A stretch of 64,000 nucleotides of DNA. Source: SCTD01 sp963784675. Its GTDB lineage: Bacteria > Actinomycetota > Actinomycetes > Mycobacteriales > SCTD01. Of the stretch, positions 30,407 to 39,764 are shown piece by piece. A program made the translations under genes and the position numbers. The notes below the pieces were generated by a model. That model saw nothing but the letters and a program-made list of their open reading frames with translations, did no database searches and was not told where the DNA came from. Location: contig CAWASE010000013.1 in NCBI GenBank assembly GCA_963784675.1, positions 366,419 to 430,418 on the forward strand, given 5' to 3'. Within the stretch, counting starts at the first letter, position 1; each line of letters begins with the position of its first letter.

Positions 30407-31090
30407 TCAGTCGCGGACGGCGACGAGCAGCACGTAGGACAGTGCACCCGTGGCCGCAGCGTCACGGCACGCGCGCGCCGCGGCGGCGGTCTTGCGGGCA
30501 CCGGCCAGCCGCAGCCGCCGCGCGACCCGTGCGGCCAGTGCCACGGCGTCGTCGCGACGGTCCTCCTCGCGCACCACGCGCAGCCCGGCGTCCGCGAGCA
30601 GGCGGCGGTAGCCCCCGACGTCGCGCGCGCCGGTGAGCCGGTCGACAGCCGCGACCACCTGCGGCGACGCCAGGTCGCGGCGCAGCACGATGTCGGTCAG
30701 GGCGTAGGTACCGCCCGGTCGCAGCACCCGCACGACCTCGGCCAGCGCCCGGCCCGGATCGTCGAAGGTCGAGACCGAGCACTCGCACACGACCGCGTCC
30801 AGGCTGCCGTCGCGCCAGGGCAGCGCGTGCGCGTCGGCGACGACGGCCGCCGGTCCCGCCCGGGCCACGGCGTCCGGGGTGAGGTCCACGCCCACCCCCA
30901 GCAGCCCGAGGCTCGCTGCCCGCCGCAGCGTCGTGCCGTCCCCGCAGGCGACGTCGCCGAGCAGGGCGCCCACCGGCAGCGCCAACCGCGCCAGGACGTG
31001 GTCGGTGAGCGCCACCCCGCCCGGGTGCGCCGTCGCACCGAGCAGGGCGCGCACGGCGGTGCTGGCGTAGTCCACGGTGTCAGTCTCCAC
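30407..31090 (-). CDS. Class I SAM-dependent methyltransferase
   Basis: A 227-residue methyltransferase with the SAM motif LLGDVACGDGTTLRRAA, the acidic strand end GVGVDLTPDAVARA, ADAHALPWRDGSLDAVVCEC for motif IV and LRPGGTYALTDIVLR. The overall layout resembles small-molecule methyltransferases of the ArsM/UbiE kind, but the arsenite-binding cysteines are not evident, so the substrate is left open. The start could be GTG 31090 or GTG 31075. It converges on rpf. Confidence 0.78.
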   Translation of the reverse strand: METDTVDYASTAVRALLGATAHPGGVALTDHVLARLALPVGALLGDVACGDGTTLRRAASLGLLGVGVDLTPDAVARAGPAAVVADAHALPWRDGSLDAVVCECSVSTFDDPGRALAEVVRVLRPGGTYALTDIVLRRDLASPQVVAAVDRLTGARDVGGYRRLLADAGLRVVREEDRRDDAVALAARVARRLRLAGARKTAAAARACRDAAATGALSYVLLVAVRD

Positions 31091-31152
31091 GTCCCCAGCG
31101 GGTCCACGGCCCGTCCGGGGGCGCCGACGGGCGAGACGGGCAGACTGGGCGC

Positions 31153-31590
31153 ATGAGCAACATCGGCAAGGACCTGCTCGGCGGACCTCCTCCCACGCTC
31201 CTGCCCGAGGAGACGGCCCCGCGCGAGCTGCTGGAGCGCGGCGCCGAGCCGGCGGACGTCGCCGCCGCGCACCCCACCGACTCGCTGGCGTGGGCGGTGC
31301 TGGCCGAGCAGGCGTACGCCCGGCAGGCCTACGTCGAGTGCTACGCCTACGCGCGCACCGGCTACCACCGTGGTCTGGACGCGCTGCGCCGGTCCGGCTG
31401 GAAGGGCTACGGGCCGGTGCCGTGGGCGCACGCCCCGAACCAGGGGTTCCTGCGCGCGCTGCACGCCCTCGGTCAGGCCGCGGCGGCCATCGGCGAGGAC
31501 GGCGAGGCCACCCGGATCCGCACCTTCCTGTCCGACAGCGACCCCGCCGCCGTCGAGGCGCTCAGCGAGGGCGGGCGTCCGTCGGCCTGA
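31153..31590 (+). CDS. DUF3151 family protein
   Basis: A 145-residue protein of the actinobacterial DUF3151 family (Rv0360c type). Family features are the LPEETAPRELLERGAEPADV N-terminal segment, HPTDSLAWAVLAEQAY and GYHRGLDALRRSGWKGYGPV with PNQGFLRALHALGQAA. It looks like a helical, TPR-like fold, and no function is established. Its closeness to fba and purA reproduces a conserved actinobacterial neighbourhood. Confidence 0.88.
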   Translation: MSNIGKDLLGGPPPTLLPEETAPRELLERGAEPADVAAAHPTDSLAWAVLAEQAYARQAYVECYAYARTGYHRGLDALRRSGWKGYGPVPWAHAPNQGFLRALHALGQAAAAIGEDGEATRIRTFLSDSDPAAVEALSEGGRPSA

Positions 31591-31593
31591 CGG

Positions 31594-32115
31594 TCAGGGG
31601 TCGGGCGTGCCCATCGGGATCGGTGGGCGCGGCGCCGGCCCGGGTCGGCGTCGGCCCAGCAGGGCGGCGCCGGGCAGGTGCGCGAGCGTGCGGCCGGTGT
31701 CGTCGACGAAGGCCATGATGCGTTCGGTCGAGCCGGCGATGACCGCCACCCGTTCGTGCGTGTCAGCCAGGGTCCGCAGCACCGGCAGGACGTCGGAGCG
31801 CACCTTGCGCAGCGTGTCCGGCAGCTCGTCGATCACCGGGTCGTCGAGCACCGTCGCGAGCCGGGCCAGCCCGGGCGCGAGGTCGCGCAGCGGCTGCTCC
31901 AGCTCGTCGACGAGCGCGTCGACGCGCACGGCTGCGCGCTGCACCGCCACGAGCGTCTGACGAGCCTGCGCGACGGTGTCGCCGAGTCCGCGCACCGCGT
32001 GCGTCAACGACCCGACCACGGCCGGCAGCGCGGCCAGGGCCTCGGTCTGCGCCTGCAGCAGCGCGACGACGCTCTCGAGTCCCGGGATGCGAGCCATGCC
32101 GGGGATGCGCGCCAC
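31594..32115 (-). CDS. Coiled-coil protein of unknown function
   Basis: A 173-residue, mainly helical protein: long heptad-like stretches from about residue 12 to 140 (for example LESVVALLQAQTEALAALP), a Pro-rich C-terminal tail and no membrane segment. The N terminus duplicates a six-residue unit, MARIPGMARIPG; GTG 32115 or ATG 32097 could be the start, and the second would remove the first copy. It ends three bases from the end of the DUF3151 gene. Similar proteins exist in actinobacteria, without an assigned role. Confidence 0.65.
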   Translation of the reverse strand: MARIPGMARIPGLESVVALLQAQTEALAALPAVVGSLTHAVRGLGDTVAQARQTLVAVQRAAVRVDALVDELEQPLRDLAPGLARLATVLDDPVIDELPDTLRKVRSDVLPVLRTLADTHERVAVIAGSTERIMAFVDDTGRTLAHLPGAALLGRRRPGPAPRPPIPMGTPDP

Positions 32116-32202
32116 GGCACCACCATACGGACCCGCGGGTGGCGCGGTGCAGCCCGGCGAGCAGGTGGTGCTGACGGTCTGGGGCGGTGCTGCTCCCCGT
32201 CA

Positions 32203-32253
32203 CCCGGCACCCGTCACCTTTCACGCGTCACCTGCCCCCCGGCACCCGTCACC
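32203..32253. repeat. Direct repeat CCCGGCACCCGTCACC and GTCACC variants
   Basis: Two perfect 16-base copies (32203-32218 and 32238-32253) separated by related GTCACC steps. The second overlaps the last codons of the lipid kinase gene. Probably a slippage-type repeat. Confidence 0.7.
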
Positions 32254-33241
32254 CGACGGTCGGACGCCGACGTCGCCGCCCTGCTGCGGCGCGCAGCGAT
32301 CGAGCCGCGGCAGGAGCGGGTGCTCGGGGCGTTCCCTCACGTTCTGCAGCGCCCGCCTCGGGGCGTACCAGCGCCCAGGCCGCCGGCTCCACGGTCCACT
32401 TGCGCCGCCGGATGTCCGCACCGAGCTCACCGTCCGCGCACACGCCGACCTGCTCGCCGACCACCGTCACGGTCCGACCGCGGGCGAAGCGGACGGCCTT
32501 GTCCCGCAGGTGCTCCCCGCGGGTCAGCGCGGCGCCGTAGCGGACCTTCGCCATCGGCCCGGCGGCCTGCGAGACGACGACGTCCAGCAGCCCGTCGTCG
32601 GGCTCGGCGTGCGGCAGCAGGGGGGTGCCGCCCCCGATGCCCCGGCCGTTGCCGATGCCGACCATCAGGCTGCGGCGGTGGTTGTCGGCGATGATGCGGC
32701 CGTCGACCTCGACCCGCAGCCGCCAACCGGTGGCTCGCAGACCTGCCCGGACCGCGCCCACCGGATAGGCCAGCGGACCGATCCGGGGCTTCAGCGCCCC
32801 CGCGTGCTCGGCGGCGGCTGCTCCGACCCCCAGGTGCACCGCGTTGACGACCACGCCGCCGGCGTCGTCGACGAGCAGGTCCAGCGCCCGAGGCTGGGCG
32901 GACAGCACCAGCCGGGCGGCGTCGACCGGGTCCAGCGGCACGTCGAGGACCCGCGCCAGGTCGTTGCCCGTCCCCAGCGGAACCAGCGCGAGCCGGGTGC
33001 TGCCCAGCTCACCGCGCGCCCACAACCGCGTGACGAGCAGGTGCAGCGAGCCGTCGCCCCCGGCCAGGACCAGGGTGCGTCCGTCGAGGTCGTCCAGGGC
33101 GCGGTCGAGCTCGTCCGGCGTACCGGTGCTGCGCAGCTCGACGTCGCCAGCGGCAGCCAGGACATCCCGAGCGGCCGTCACCGCTTCGTCGTCGGTGCTG
33201 CCGGCGTGTGCGCTCGCGAGGAGCATCATCGGTGCGGACAT
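32249..33241 (-). CDS. Diacylglycerol/lipid kinase family protein
   Basis: An ATP-dependent kinase of the DAGK catalytic family, phosphorylating diacylglycerol or a related lipid. The 330-residue protein shows TLVLAGGDGSLHLLVTRL (nucleotide loop near residue 60), ALVPLGTGNDLAR (near 88) and DGLLDVVVSQ with VCADGELGADI toward the C terminus. The last 30 residues are a basic Arg-rich tail. No membrane segment is seen. It is divergent from purA, with about 140 bases between them. Confidence 0.87.
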   Translation of the reverse strand: MSAPMMLLASAHAGSTDDEAVTAARDVLAAAGDVELRSTGTPDELDRALDDLDGRTLVLAGGDGSLHLLVTRLWARGELGSTRLALVPLGTGNDLARVLDVPLDPVDAARLVLSAQPRALDLLVDDAGGVVVNAVHLGVGAAAAEHAGALKPRIGPLAYPVGAVRAGLRATGWRLRVEVDGRIIADNHRRSLMVGIGNGRGIGGGTPLLPHAEPDDGLLDVVVSQAAGPMAKVRYGAALTRGEHLRDKAVRFARGRTVTVVGEQVGVCADGELGADIRRRKWTVEPAAWALVRPEAGAAEREGTPRAPAPAAARSLRAAAGRRRRRPTVG

Positions 33242-33379
33242 GTCGGCTAGCCTTCCCCTGCACGAGCCCCTGGCACCAGTCGGGGGAGGTTGTCAGGCCG
33301 GGGGTCGCCGACGCGCCCCGGGCCCCTCGTCCCGGTTCCGCTCTCGCGACGCCGGCCCGACCGGTCGCGGAGGTACGCC

Positions 33380-34666
33380 ATGCCTGCTCTGGTGCTGATC
33401 GGCGCCCAGTGGGGGGACGAGGGCAAGGGCAAGGCCACCGACCAGCTCGGGGGCAGCGTCGACCACGTGGTGAAGTTCAACGGCGGCAACAACGCCGGCC
33501 ACACGGTCGTCATCGGCTCGGACACCTACGCGCTGCACCTGCTGCCCAGCGGCATCCTGTCGCCCGGCTGCACGCCGGTGATCGGCAACGGCGTCGTCGT
33601 CGACCTGGCGGTGCTGTTCGAGGAGATCGACGCGCTGACCAGCCGCGGTGTCGACTGCTCCAAGCTGCTGCTGTCGGCCGACGCCCACCTGATCGCGCCC
33701 TACAACTGCACGCTGGACAAGGTCGCCGAGCGCTTCCTGGGCAAGCGGCGGATCGGCACGACCGGCCGCGGCATCGGCCCTACCTACGCCGACAAGATGA
33801 ACCGCATCGGCATCCGCGTGCAGGACCTGTTCGACGAGGGCATCCTGCGCCAGAAGGTCGAAGCCGCACTGGATCTGAAGAACCAGCTGCTGGTGAAGGT
33901 GTACAACCGCAGGGCGGTCTCGGCCGACGAGGTGGTGGCCGAGCTGCTCTCGTTCGTCGACCGGGTGCGGCCGATGATGGCCGACACCTCGCTGGTGCTG
34001 AACCAGGCCCTGGACCGCGGCGAGACGGTGCTGCTCGAGGGCGGTCAGGCGACGCTGCTCGACGTCGACCACGGCACCTATCCCTTCGTGACCTCCTCCT
34101 CGGCCACGGCCGGCGGCGCCTGCACGGGCAGCGGGATCAGCCCGATGCGCATCGACAAGGTCATCGGCGTCATCAAGGCGTACACGACGCGCGTCGGCGA
34201 GGGTCCGTTCCCGACCGAGCTGCTCGACGAGGACGGCGAGCGGCTGCGCGCCCACGGGCACGAGTACGGCACCACCACCGGGCGGCCGCGCCGGTGCGGC
34301 TGGTACGACGCCGTCATCGCCCGCTACGCCGCGCGCGTCAACGGCGTCACCGACTTCGTGCTCACCAAGCTCGACGTGCTCACCGGCTGGGAGCGCATCC
34401 CCGTCTGCGTCGCCTACGAGGTCGACGGGCGACGCTTCGACGAGATGCCGATGACGCAGACCGACTTCCACCACGCGACGCCGGTGTACGAGTACCTGGA
34501 CGGCTGGACCGAGGATCTCGGTGCCTGCCGCACGTTCGACGACCTGCCCAAGAACGCGCAGCGTTACGTCGAGGCGCTGGAGCAGATGAGCGGCGCACCG
34601 TTCGCCTCGATCGGTGTGGGCCCCGACCGTGAGCAGACCCTCGAGCTGCGGTCGCTGCTGGCCTGA
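33380..34666 (+). CDS. purA: Adenylosuccinate synthetase
   Basis: Makes adenylosuccinate from IMP, aspartate and GTP, the first step from IMP to AMP. The 428-residue length is standard. The N terminus carries LIGAQWGDEGKGKATDQLGG (P-loop and catalytic Asp) and NNAGHTVV (catalytic His); RIGTTGRGIGPTYADK and the GTP-binding LTKLDVLTGWERIPVC follow. CGGAGGT lies six bases before the ATG. PurB at 38457 encodes the next enzyme in the AMP branch. Confidence 0.97.
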   Translation: MPALVLIGAQWGDEGKGKATDQLGGSVDHVVKFNGGNNAGHTVVIGSDTYALHLLPSGILSPGCTPVIGNGVVVDLAVLFEEIDALTSRGVDCSKLLLSADAHLIAPYNCTLDKVAERFLGKRRIGTTGRGIGPTYADKMNRIGIRVQDLFDEGILRQKVEAALDLKNQLLVKVYNRRAVSADEVVAELLSFVDRVRPMMADTSLVLNQALDRGETVLLEGGQATLLDVDHGTYPFVTSSSATAGGACTGSGISPMRIDKVIGVIKAYTTRVGEGPFPTELLDEDGERLRAHGHEYGTTTGRPRRCGWYDAVIARYAARVNGVTDFVLTKLDVLTGWERIPVCVAYEVDGRRFDEMPMTQTDFHHATPVYEYLDGWTEDLGACRTFDDLPKNAQRYVEALEQMSGAPFASIGVGPDREQTLELRSLLA

Positions 34667-34681
34667 GCGCGGGCGGGGCGC

Positions 34682-35326
34682 TCAGCCGTGCCGGCGCCCC
34701 TTGCCCTGGTCGTCGGTCTCGGACTGGTCGGAGGACTCGTCCTGGTCGTCCTGGTCGTCGTCAGCCGCCTTCGCTGACTTCTCTGCCTTGGCGGGCTTCT
34801 CAGGCTTCTCGCGCTCGTCCGGCTTCGCGGCCTTGGCGGGCCGTTCCGACCTGCTGGTCTTCGCGGGCTTCGCCGCCTTGCCGGGATGCTTCGCCTCGGT
34901 GGCGTCGCCGGACTCCGCGTCCTCGGCGGCATGCTTGTCGCGACCGGGGTTGGCCTTGGTCCGGGCCGCCTCGGAGACCGAGCGGCCGTCCACGCCGCCG
35001 TCGCGGGCTGCCGTCGACACGCGCCGGCCGAAGTTGTCCGGCCGGTCGGTTGCGCTGTCCCCGATGGTCGCCGTCGAGGTCGCGCTGCGCCGCTTCGACG
35101 GGCCGCCGTCTGCGTCGTCGTCGTGCTCGGCGGCGGCGTCACGCGTCAGCGCGGCCGACCGCGTGACGACGTCGTCGCCGTCGCTCGAGGTCGGTACCGA
35201 CGGGAGCACGCCGGCGGTGCCGGCGGCGGCGATGCTCGCGGCCGCGGCGGTCACCGCCACGGTCGTCTTGCCGACGAGACCCAGGGAGGCCAGCTTGGTC
35301 AGGGCGGTGGCGAAGGGCTGCAGCAT
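34682..35326 (-). CDS. Low-complexity Lys/Asp/Glu-rich protein with N-terminal hydrophobic segment
   Basis: A 214-residue protein. Residues 1-45 hold a hydrophobic Ala-rich stretch (TTVAVTAAAASIAAAGTAGV), perhaps an export or anchor sequence. The rest is a long polar tail of alternating Lys-Pro-Ala-Glu runs (KAAKPAKTSRSERPAKAAKP) ending in an acidic stretch. No domain is recognised. Such proteins may bind DNA or the wall through the charged tail, but this is speculation. Codon use is normal and the frame is intact. Confidence 0.55.
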   Translation of the reverse strand: MLQPFATALTKLASLGLVGKTTVAVTAAAASIAAAGTAGVLPSVPTSSDGDDVVTRSAALTRDAAAEHDDDADGGPSKRRSATSTATIGDSATDRPDNFGRRVSTAARDGGVDGRSVSEAARTKANPGRDKHAAEDAESGDATEAKHPGKAAKPAKTSRSERPAKAAKPDEREKPEKPAKAEKSAKAADDDQDDQDESSDQSETDDQGKGRRHG

Positions 35327-35440
35327 CCGGGCGTCTCCGTGCTCGAGCGGGCGGGGTCAGGCGGGTCCCTCACGACATCGGCCGTCCTCCCGCCCGCACG
35401 CAGGGCCATCTGGAGGAACCGCACAGGGCAGGATGCCGGG

Positions 35441-36556
35441 ATGCGTCGTGCCGGGATCGTGGTCGTGGGAGCCGGGGCGGCCGGCCGCGCCCTCGCCTGT
35501 CTGCTCGGCGAGCAGGGCACGCCCGACGTCGTCCTCGTCGAGGCGCCCCCCGGGCCGCGACGCTCGCCGGCCCGGACCTGGTGCACGTGGCAGGTGGGGC
35601 CGGCGCCGTGGGAGGAGGCCGTCAGCGCCCGCTGGAGCCGCGCCGCCGTCCACGCGCCGGACGGTGGCCTGCAGATCGTCGATCTCGCGCCCTACGACTA
35701 CACGATGACCCGCTCCGACGACTTCGCGCGCGTCGTCGACGCCCGGCTCGCGGTGACGCAGGTCGAGCGGGTGGAGGCCGAGGTGACCGCGATCGACGGG
35801 GACGGCACCGTCCACGGTGCGTCGCTCGTCGGCCGCTGGGTCTTCGACACCCGGCCGACTCCGCCCGCTCCCGGCGGCCGCACCGCGCTGCTGCAGCACT
35901 TCTCGGGCTGGTTCGTGCGGACGGCGTCCGACCGGTTCGACCCGGACGTGGTCGGGCTGATGGACTTCCGCCCGCCGCAGCCCCGCGGCGGGGTCGCGTT
36001 CGGCTACGTGCTGCCGACGTCCCAGCGCGAGGCGCTGGTCGAGTACACCGAGTTCTCCCGCGCCGCCCTTCCAGACGAGGCCTACGAGTCGGCCCTGAAC
36101 GACTGGACGCAAGGCGATCTCGGACTGGGCCCGCTGCAGGTGCTCGGCACCGAGCAGGGCGCCATCCCGATGACCGACGCGCCGTTCCCGCGCCGGGTGT
36201 CGGACCGGGTGTTCCGGCTCGGCGCTGCCGGCGGAGCGACGCGACCGTCGACGGGCTACACGTTCAGCGCCGCGCAGCGGCAGGCGAGGGCCGTCGCGCT
36301 GGCGGTGCGCGAGGGTCGCGATCCGCAGCCCCCGGCGGCCTATCCGCCTCGGCACCTGGCGATGGACGCCGTGCTGCTGCGCGCGATCGACCGCGGACAC
36401 CTGGACGGCGCGAGCTTCTTCGCGCACCTGTTCGCCCAGCATCCGGTCGAGCGGGTGCTCCGCTTCCTGGACGGCGCCAGCAGTCCGCGCGAGGAGCTGG
36501 CGGTGATGGCGAGCGCGCCGCGGCTGCCGATGCTGCGGGCCGTCCTCAGCCGCTGA
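35441..36556 (+). CDS. Lycopene cyclase family flavoprotein
   Basis: An FAD/NAD-dependent enzyme of the lycopene beta/epsilon cyclase (CrtY/CrtL) family, which cyclises the ends of lycopene in carotenoid synthesis. The 371-residue protein begins with the dinucleotide motif GIVVVGAGAAGRALACLL, has TWCTWQVG and DYTMTRSDDFARVVDAR near residue 90, and ends with FRLGAAGGATRPSTGYTFSA, a typical cyclase substrate-site motif. No other crt gene is in the window. The ATG was chosen because the Rossmann motif begins five residues later. The 3' end overlaps the convergent next gene by 11 bases. Confidence 0.83.
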   Translation: MRRAGIVVVGAGAAGRALACLLGEQGTPDVVLVEAPPGPRRSPARTWCTWQVGPAPWEEAVSARWSRAAVHAPDGGLQIVDLAPYDYTMTRSDDFARVVDARLAVTQVERVEAEVTAIDGDGTVHGASLVGRWVFDTRPTPPAPGGRTALLQHFSGWFVRTASDRFDPDVVGLMDFRPPQPRGGVAFGYVLPTSQREALVEYTEFSRAALPDEAYESALNDWTQGDLGLGPLQVLGTEQGAIPMTDAPFPRRVSDRVFRLGAAGGATRPSTGYTFSAAQRQARAVALAVREGRDPQPPAAYPPRHLAMDAVLLRAIDRGHLDGASFFAHLFAQHPVERVLRFLDGASSPREELAVMASAPRLPMLRAVLSR

Positions 36557-37070
36557 CGGGCTGAAGTCCGTAGTAGATCTTGTCGCTGCCGGCGACCGTG
36601 TCGATGGCACGGCGGCTGAAGACGGCGTCGGCGCGCGGCCAGTCGAGCGGCCGGACCGGCTCCCGGCCAGCACACGGGTCGCCGTGCGGCGAGTACGGCA
36701 GCGCTCGCGTGACCACGGTCCGGCCCTGCAGGAACAGCCACTGGGTGTCGGCGTCCTGCCGCGACTCGACGAAGTCCTCGACGTGGAAGCCCGCCACTGC
36801 GTCGACCGCCTCCTGCCCGGTGTAGCCGCACACGAACAGCAGCCGCTCCCACGGCTGCGGGATCACGTCGCTGATCCGCACGGCGACGCCCACCGGCGCC
36901 GTCGACAGGGCGCGGTCCAGCGCCTCGCGGGTGTCCCCGTCACCCTCGAGGTCCGGCAGGCGGACCACGACCACGACGACGAGCAGCGCGGAGGCCAGGA
37001 ACAGGACGCCGACCGTCAGCAGCGCGCCGCGCAGCCAGGAGCGTCGCCTGGACGTCCCGGTCGTTCGCAC
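36546..37070 (-). CDS. Membrane-anchored protein of unknown function
   Basis: A 174-residue protein with a short basic N terminus (TSRRRSWLRG), one hydrophobic segment (ALLTVGVLFLASALLVVVVVV) and an extracytoplasmic domain containing two cysteines. No family is recognised. On its own strand TACCGT (37082 to 37077) is six bases before the GTG, so it is probably leaderless and divergent from purD. Confidence 0.65.
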   Translation of the reverse strand: MRTTGTSRRRSWLRGALLTVGVLFLASALLVVVVVVRLPDLEGDGDTREALDRALSTAPVGVAVRISDVIPQPWERLLFVCGYTGQEAVDAVAGFHVEDFVESRQDADTQWLFLQGRTVVTRALPYSPHGDPCAGREPVRPLDWPRADAVFSRRAIDTVAGSDKIYYGLQPVSG

Positions 37071-37112
37071 GGCCGCACGGTAACGCTCTCAGCTGCTACT
37101 AGCGTTCAGCGC

Positions 37113-38381
37113 GTGAAGATCCTCGTCGTCGGTTCCGGTGCACGCGAGCACGCGCTGCTGCGGGCGCTGTCCCGCGACCCCGCGGTCACGGCCCTGGTCT
37201 GCGCCCCGGGCAACGCGGGGACGGCCGCGCCGGCGACGAACCGACCCGTCGCCGCGGCTGACCCGGCGGCCGTGGTCGCGCTCGCTCGGGAGGTCGCTGC
37301 CGACCTCGTCGTCGTCGGGCCGGAGGTGCCTCTGGTGGCCGGCGTCGCCGATGCCCTCGCCGACGCCGGGATCGCCGTCTTCGGGCCGACGGCCGCCGCC
37401 GCGCAGCTCGAGGGCAGCAAGGCGTTCGCCAAGCACGTGATGGCCGAGGCGGGGGTGGCCACCGCACGCGCCGAGGTCTTCACCTCCGCCCACGAGTGCG
37501 TCGCGCACCTGGCCGCGGCGCCGCCGCCCTATGTCGTCAAGGCCGACGGGCTCGCCGCGGGCAAGGGGGTGCACGTCGGCAGCGACCTCGCCGTCGCGCA
37601 GGACTTCGCCCGCGACGTGCTGGCCGAGGACGGCTCCGTCGCGATCGTCGAGAGCTTTCTGGACGGACCGGAGGTGTCGCTGTTCGCGCTGTCCGACGGC
37701 ACGACCGTCGTCCCGCTGCTGCCGGCCCAGGACTTCAAGCGCGTGGGCGACGGCGACAGCGGACCCAACACCGGCGGCATGGGCGCGTACGCACCGCTGC
37801 CGTGGCTCCCGGCGGGGACCGTCGAGGCCACCCTTCGCGACGTCCTGCAGCCGGTGGTCGACCGCATGCGCGAGCGCGGGACGCCGTTCGCCGGGCTGCT
37901 CTACGCCGGGCTGGCGATGACCTCGACAGGTCCGCAGGTCGTCGAGTTCAACTGCCGCTTCGGTGATCCCGAGACGCAGGTGGTGCTGGCGCTGCTACGC
38001 ACGCCGCTGGCCGGCCTGCTGCTCGCCTGCGCGACCGGCACGCTCGCGGACCAGCCCGCGCTGGAGTGGGAGCCAGGAGCAGCGGTCACCGTGGTCGTCG
38101 CGTCCGAGGGATACCCGGGTTTGCCCGCGCTCGGCGACGAGGTCACCGTCGACCCGCTGCCGACGGGCGTCGAGGTGCTGCACGCCGGTACCCGGGTCGA
38201 CGAGAGCGGGGTCGTGCGCTCGTCCGGTGGTCGCGTGCTCTCGGTGACGGCCGTCGGCCCCGATCTCGACGCCGCCCGCGCGCGCGCCTACGCAGGGGTC
38301 GCGGCGGTGCGGCTGCGTGGGGGCCACCACCGCACCGACATCGCCCGCGCCGCCGCTGCCGGCGAGGTCCACCTGCCCTGA
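37113..38381 (+). CDS. purD: Phosphoribosylamine-glycine ligase
   Basis: An ATP-grasp enzyme joining phosphoribosylamine and glycine in purine synthesis. The 422-residue protein starts KILVVGSGAREHALLRAL, has VVVGPEVPLVAGVAD, YVVKADGLAAGKGV (ATP-grasp lysines), QDFKRVGDGDSGPNTGGMGA and the metal-binding EFNCRFGDPETQ. TAGCGT at 37100-37105, seven bases before the GTG, indicates a leaderless transcript. It heads a purD-purB-purC-purS run, all on the plus strand. Confidence 0.97.
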   Translation: MKILVVGSGAREHALLRALSRDPAVTALVCAPGNAGTAAPATNRPVAAADPAAVVALAREVAADLVVVGPEVPLVAGVADALADAGIAVFGPTAAAAQLEGSKAFAKHVMAEAGVATARAEVFTSAHECVAHLAAAPPPYVVKADGLAAGKGVHVGSDLAVAQDFARDVLAEDGSVAIVESFLDGPEVSLFALSDGTTVVPLLPAQDFKRVGDGDSGPNTGGMGAYAPLPWLPAGTVEATLRDVLQPVVDRMRERGTPFAGLLYAGLAMTSTGPQVVEFNCRFGDPETQVVLALLRTPLAGLLLACATGTLADQPALEWEPGAAVTVVVASEGYPGLPALGDEVTVDPLPTGVEVLHAGTRVDESGVVRSSGGRVLSVTAVGPDLDAARARAYAGVAAVRLRGGHHRTDIARAAAAGEVHLP

Positions 38382-38456
38382 CGCTCGGCGGAGAGCGGGC
38401 GGGGCTGCGGGTCTGGGAGACTGACCGCGACCTGCCGACGCACCTGAGGAGCCCCC

Positions 38457-39764
38457 GTGATCGAGCGCTACACCCTGCCCGAGATGGGTCGGGTCTGGAG
38501 CGAGGCCCACAAGTACGAGCTGTGGTGCGACGTCGAGGTGCTCGTGCTGGAGGCGCACGCCAAGGCCGGCGTCGTGCCCGCGGACTGCGTCGCGCCGGTG
38601 CGTGCCGCGACGCCGCCGACCCCCGAGGCCGTCGCAGAGATCGAGGCGGTCACCCAGCACGACGTCATCGCGTTCCTGTCCGCCTGGGCCGACAACACCG
38701 AGCCGCGCGAGGCGGCCGCCTACGTCCACTTCGGCATGACCAGCAGCGACCTGCTCGACACCGCGCTCGCGCTGCAGCTCGTCGAGGCCACCGACCTCCT
38801 GCTGACCAAGGCCGACACGCTCGTCGCCGCGCTGCGCGACCTCGGCCTGACGCACAAGGACACCGTGAAGGTCGGACGCACCCACGGCATCCACGCCGAG
38901 CCGACCACCTGGGGGCACCGCGTCGCCGACCTCGCGTTCGCGATGGCCCGCTCGCGCGACCGCCTCAGGCGCGCCCGCGAAGCCGTCGCCGTGGCCAAGA
39001 TCAGCGGAGCGGTGGGCACCTACTCCAACATCGACCCGTCGGTCGAGACCGAGATCGCCGCGACTCTCGGCCTGACGCCTGCCCCGGCCGCCACCCAGGT
39101 CGTCCTGCGCGACGGGATCAGCGAGTGGGTCAGCGCTCTCGCCGTCATCGCGACCGTGTGCGAGGCGTTCGCGCTGGAGGTGCGCCACGGCCAGCGCACC
39201 GAGGTGCGCGAGCTGTGGGAGCCGTTCGGCAAGGGCCAGAAGGGCTCTTCGGCGATGCCGCACAAGAAGAACCCGATCGCCAGCGAGCGCATCGCCGGCA
39301 TGGCGCGGATCGTGCGCGCCCAGGTGGTCCCGGTGATGGAGGGCATCCCGCTGTGGCACGAGCGCGACATCAGCCACTCCAGCACCGAGCGCGTCGCGCT
39401 GCCCGACGCGTCGATCGCCACCGACTACCTGCTGCACCTGACGACGCGCCTGGTCACCGGCCTGGTCGTCGACGCCGATCGGATGCGCGCCAACCTGGAG
39501 TCCAGCGGCGGCCTCATCTACACCTCGACGGTGCTGCTCGAGCTCGTCGACGGCGGGCTGTCCCGCGAGGACGCGTACGCGTTCGTGCAGCGTGCCGCGA
39601 TGAAGACCTGGGAGACCGGCACGCCGTTCCGTCAGACGCTCACCGCCGAGGCGCAGGCCGCCGGCCAGGTGCTGGACGAGGCGAGGCTGGACGACGTCTG
39701 TCGGCCGGAGCGCTACGTCGAGCGGCTCGCGCCGGTGTTCGAGCGGCTGGCGGCCCTGACATGA
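38457..39764 (+). CDS. purB: Adenylosuccinate lyase
   Basis: Cleaves SAICAR and adenylosuccinate, so it serves both IMP and AMP synthesis. The 435-residue protein belongs to the fumarase/argininosuccinase superfamily, with HFGMTSSDLLDTALALQ, the His region KVGRTHGIHAEPTTWG and the signature loop GSSAMPHKKNPIASERIAG. The GTG start follows CTGAGGAGCCCCC. The stop overlaps the purC ATG by four bases (ATGA). Confidence 0.97.
   Translation: MIERYTLPEMGRVWSEAHKYELWCDVEVLVLEAHAKAGVVPADCVAPVRAATPPTPEAVAEIEAVTQHDVIAFLSAWADNTEPREAAAYVHFGMTSSDLLDTALALQLVEATDLLLTKADTLVAALRDLGLTHKDTVKVGRTHGIHAEPTTWGHRVADLAFAMARSRDRLRRAREAVAVAKISGAVGTYSNIDPSVETEIAATLGLTPAPAATQVVLRDGISEWVSALAVIATVCEAFALEVRHGQRTEVRELWEPFGKGQKGSSAMPHKKNPIASERIAGMARIVRAQVVPVMEGIPLWHERDISHSSTERVALPDASIATDYLLHLTTRLVTGLVVDADRMRANLESSGGLIYTSTVLLELVDGGLSREDAYAFVQRAAMKTWETGTPFRQTLTAEAQAAGQVLDEARLDDVCRPERYVERLAPVFERLAALT

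Noticed and set aside
34682..35326. Histone-like/HU-type DNA-binding protein because of the Lys-Pro-Ala tail
   Set aside because: There is no HU fold; the N terminus is hydrophobic and the tail is mixed acidic and basic.
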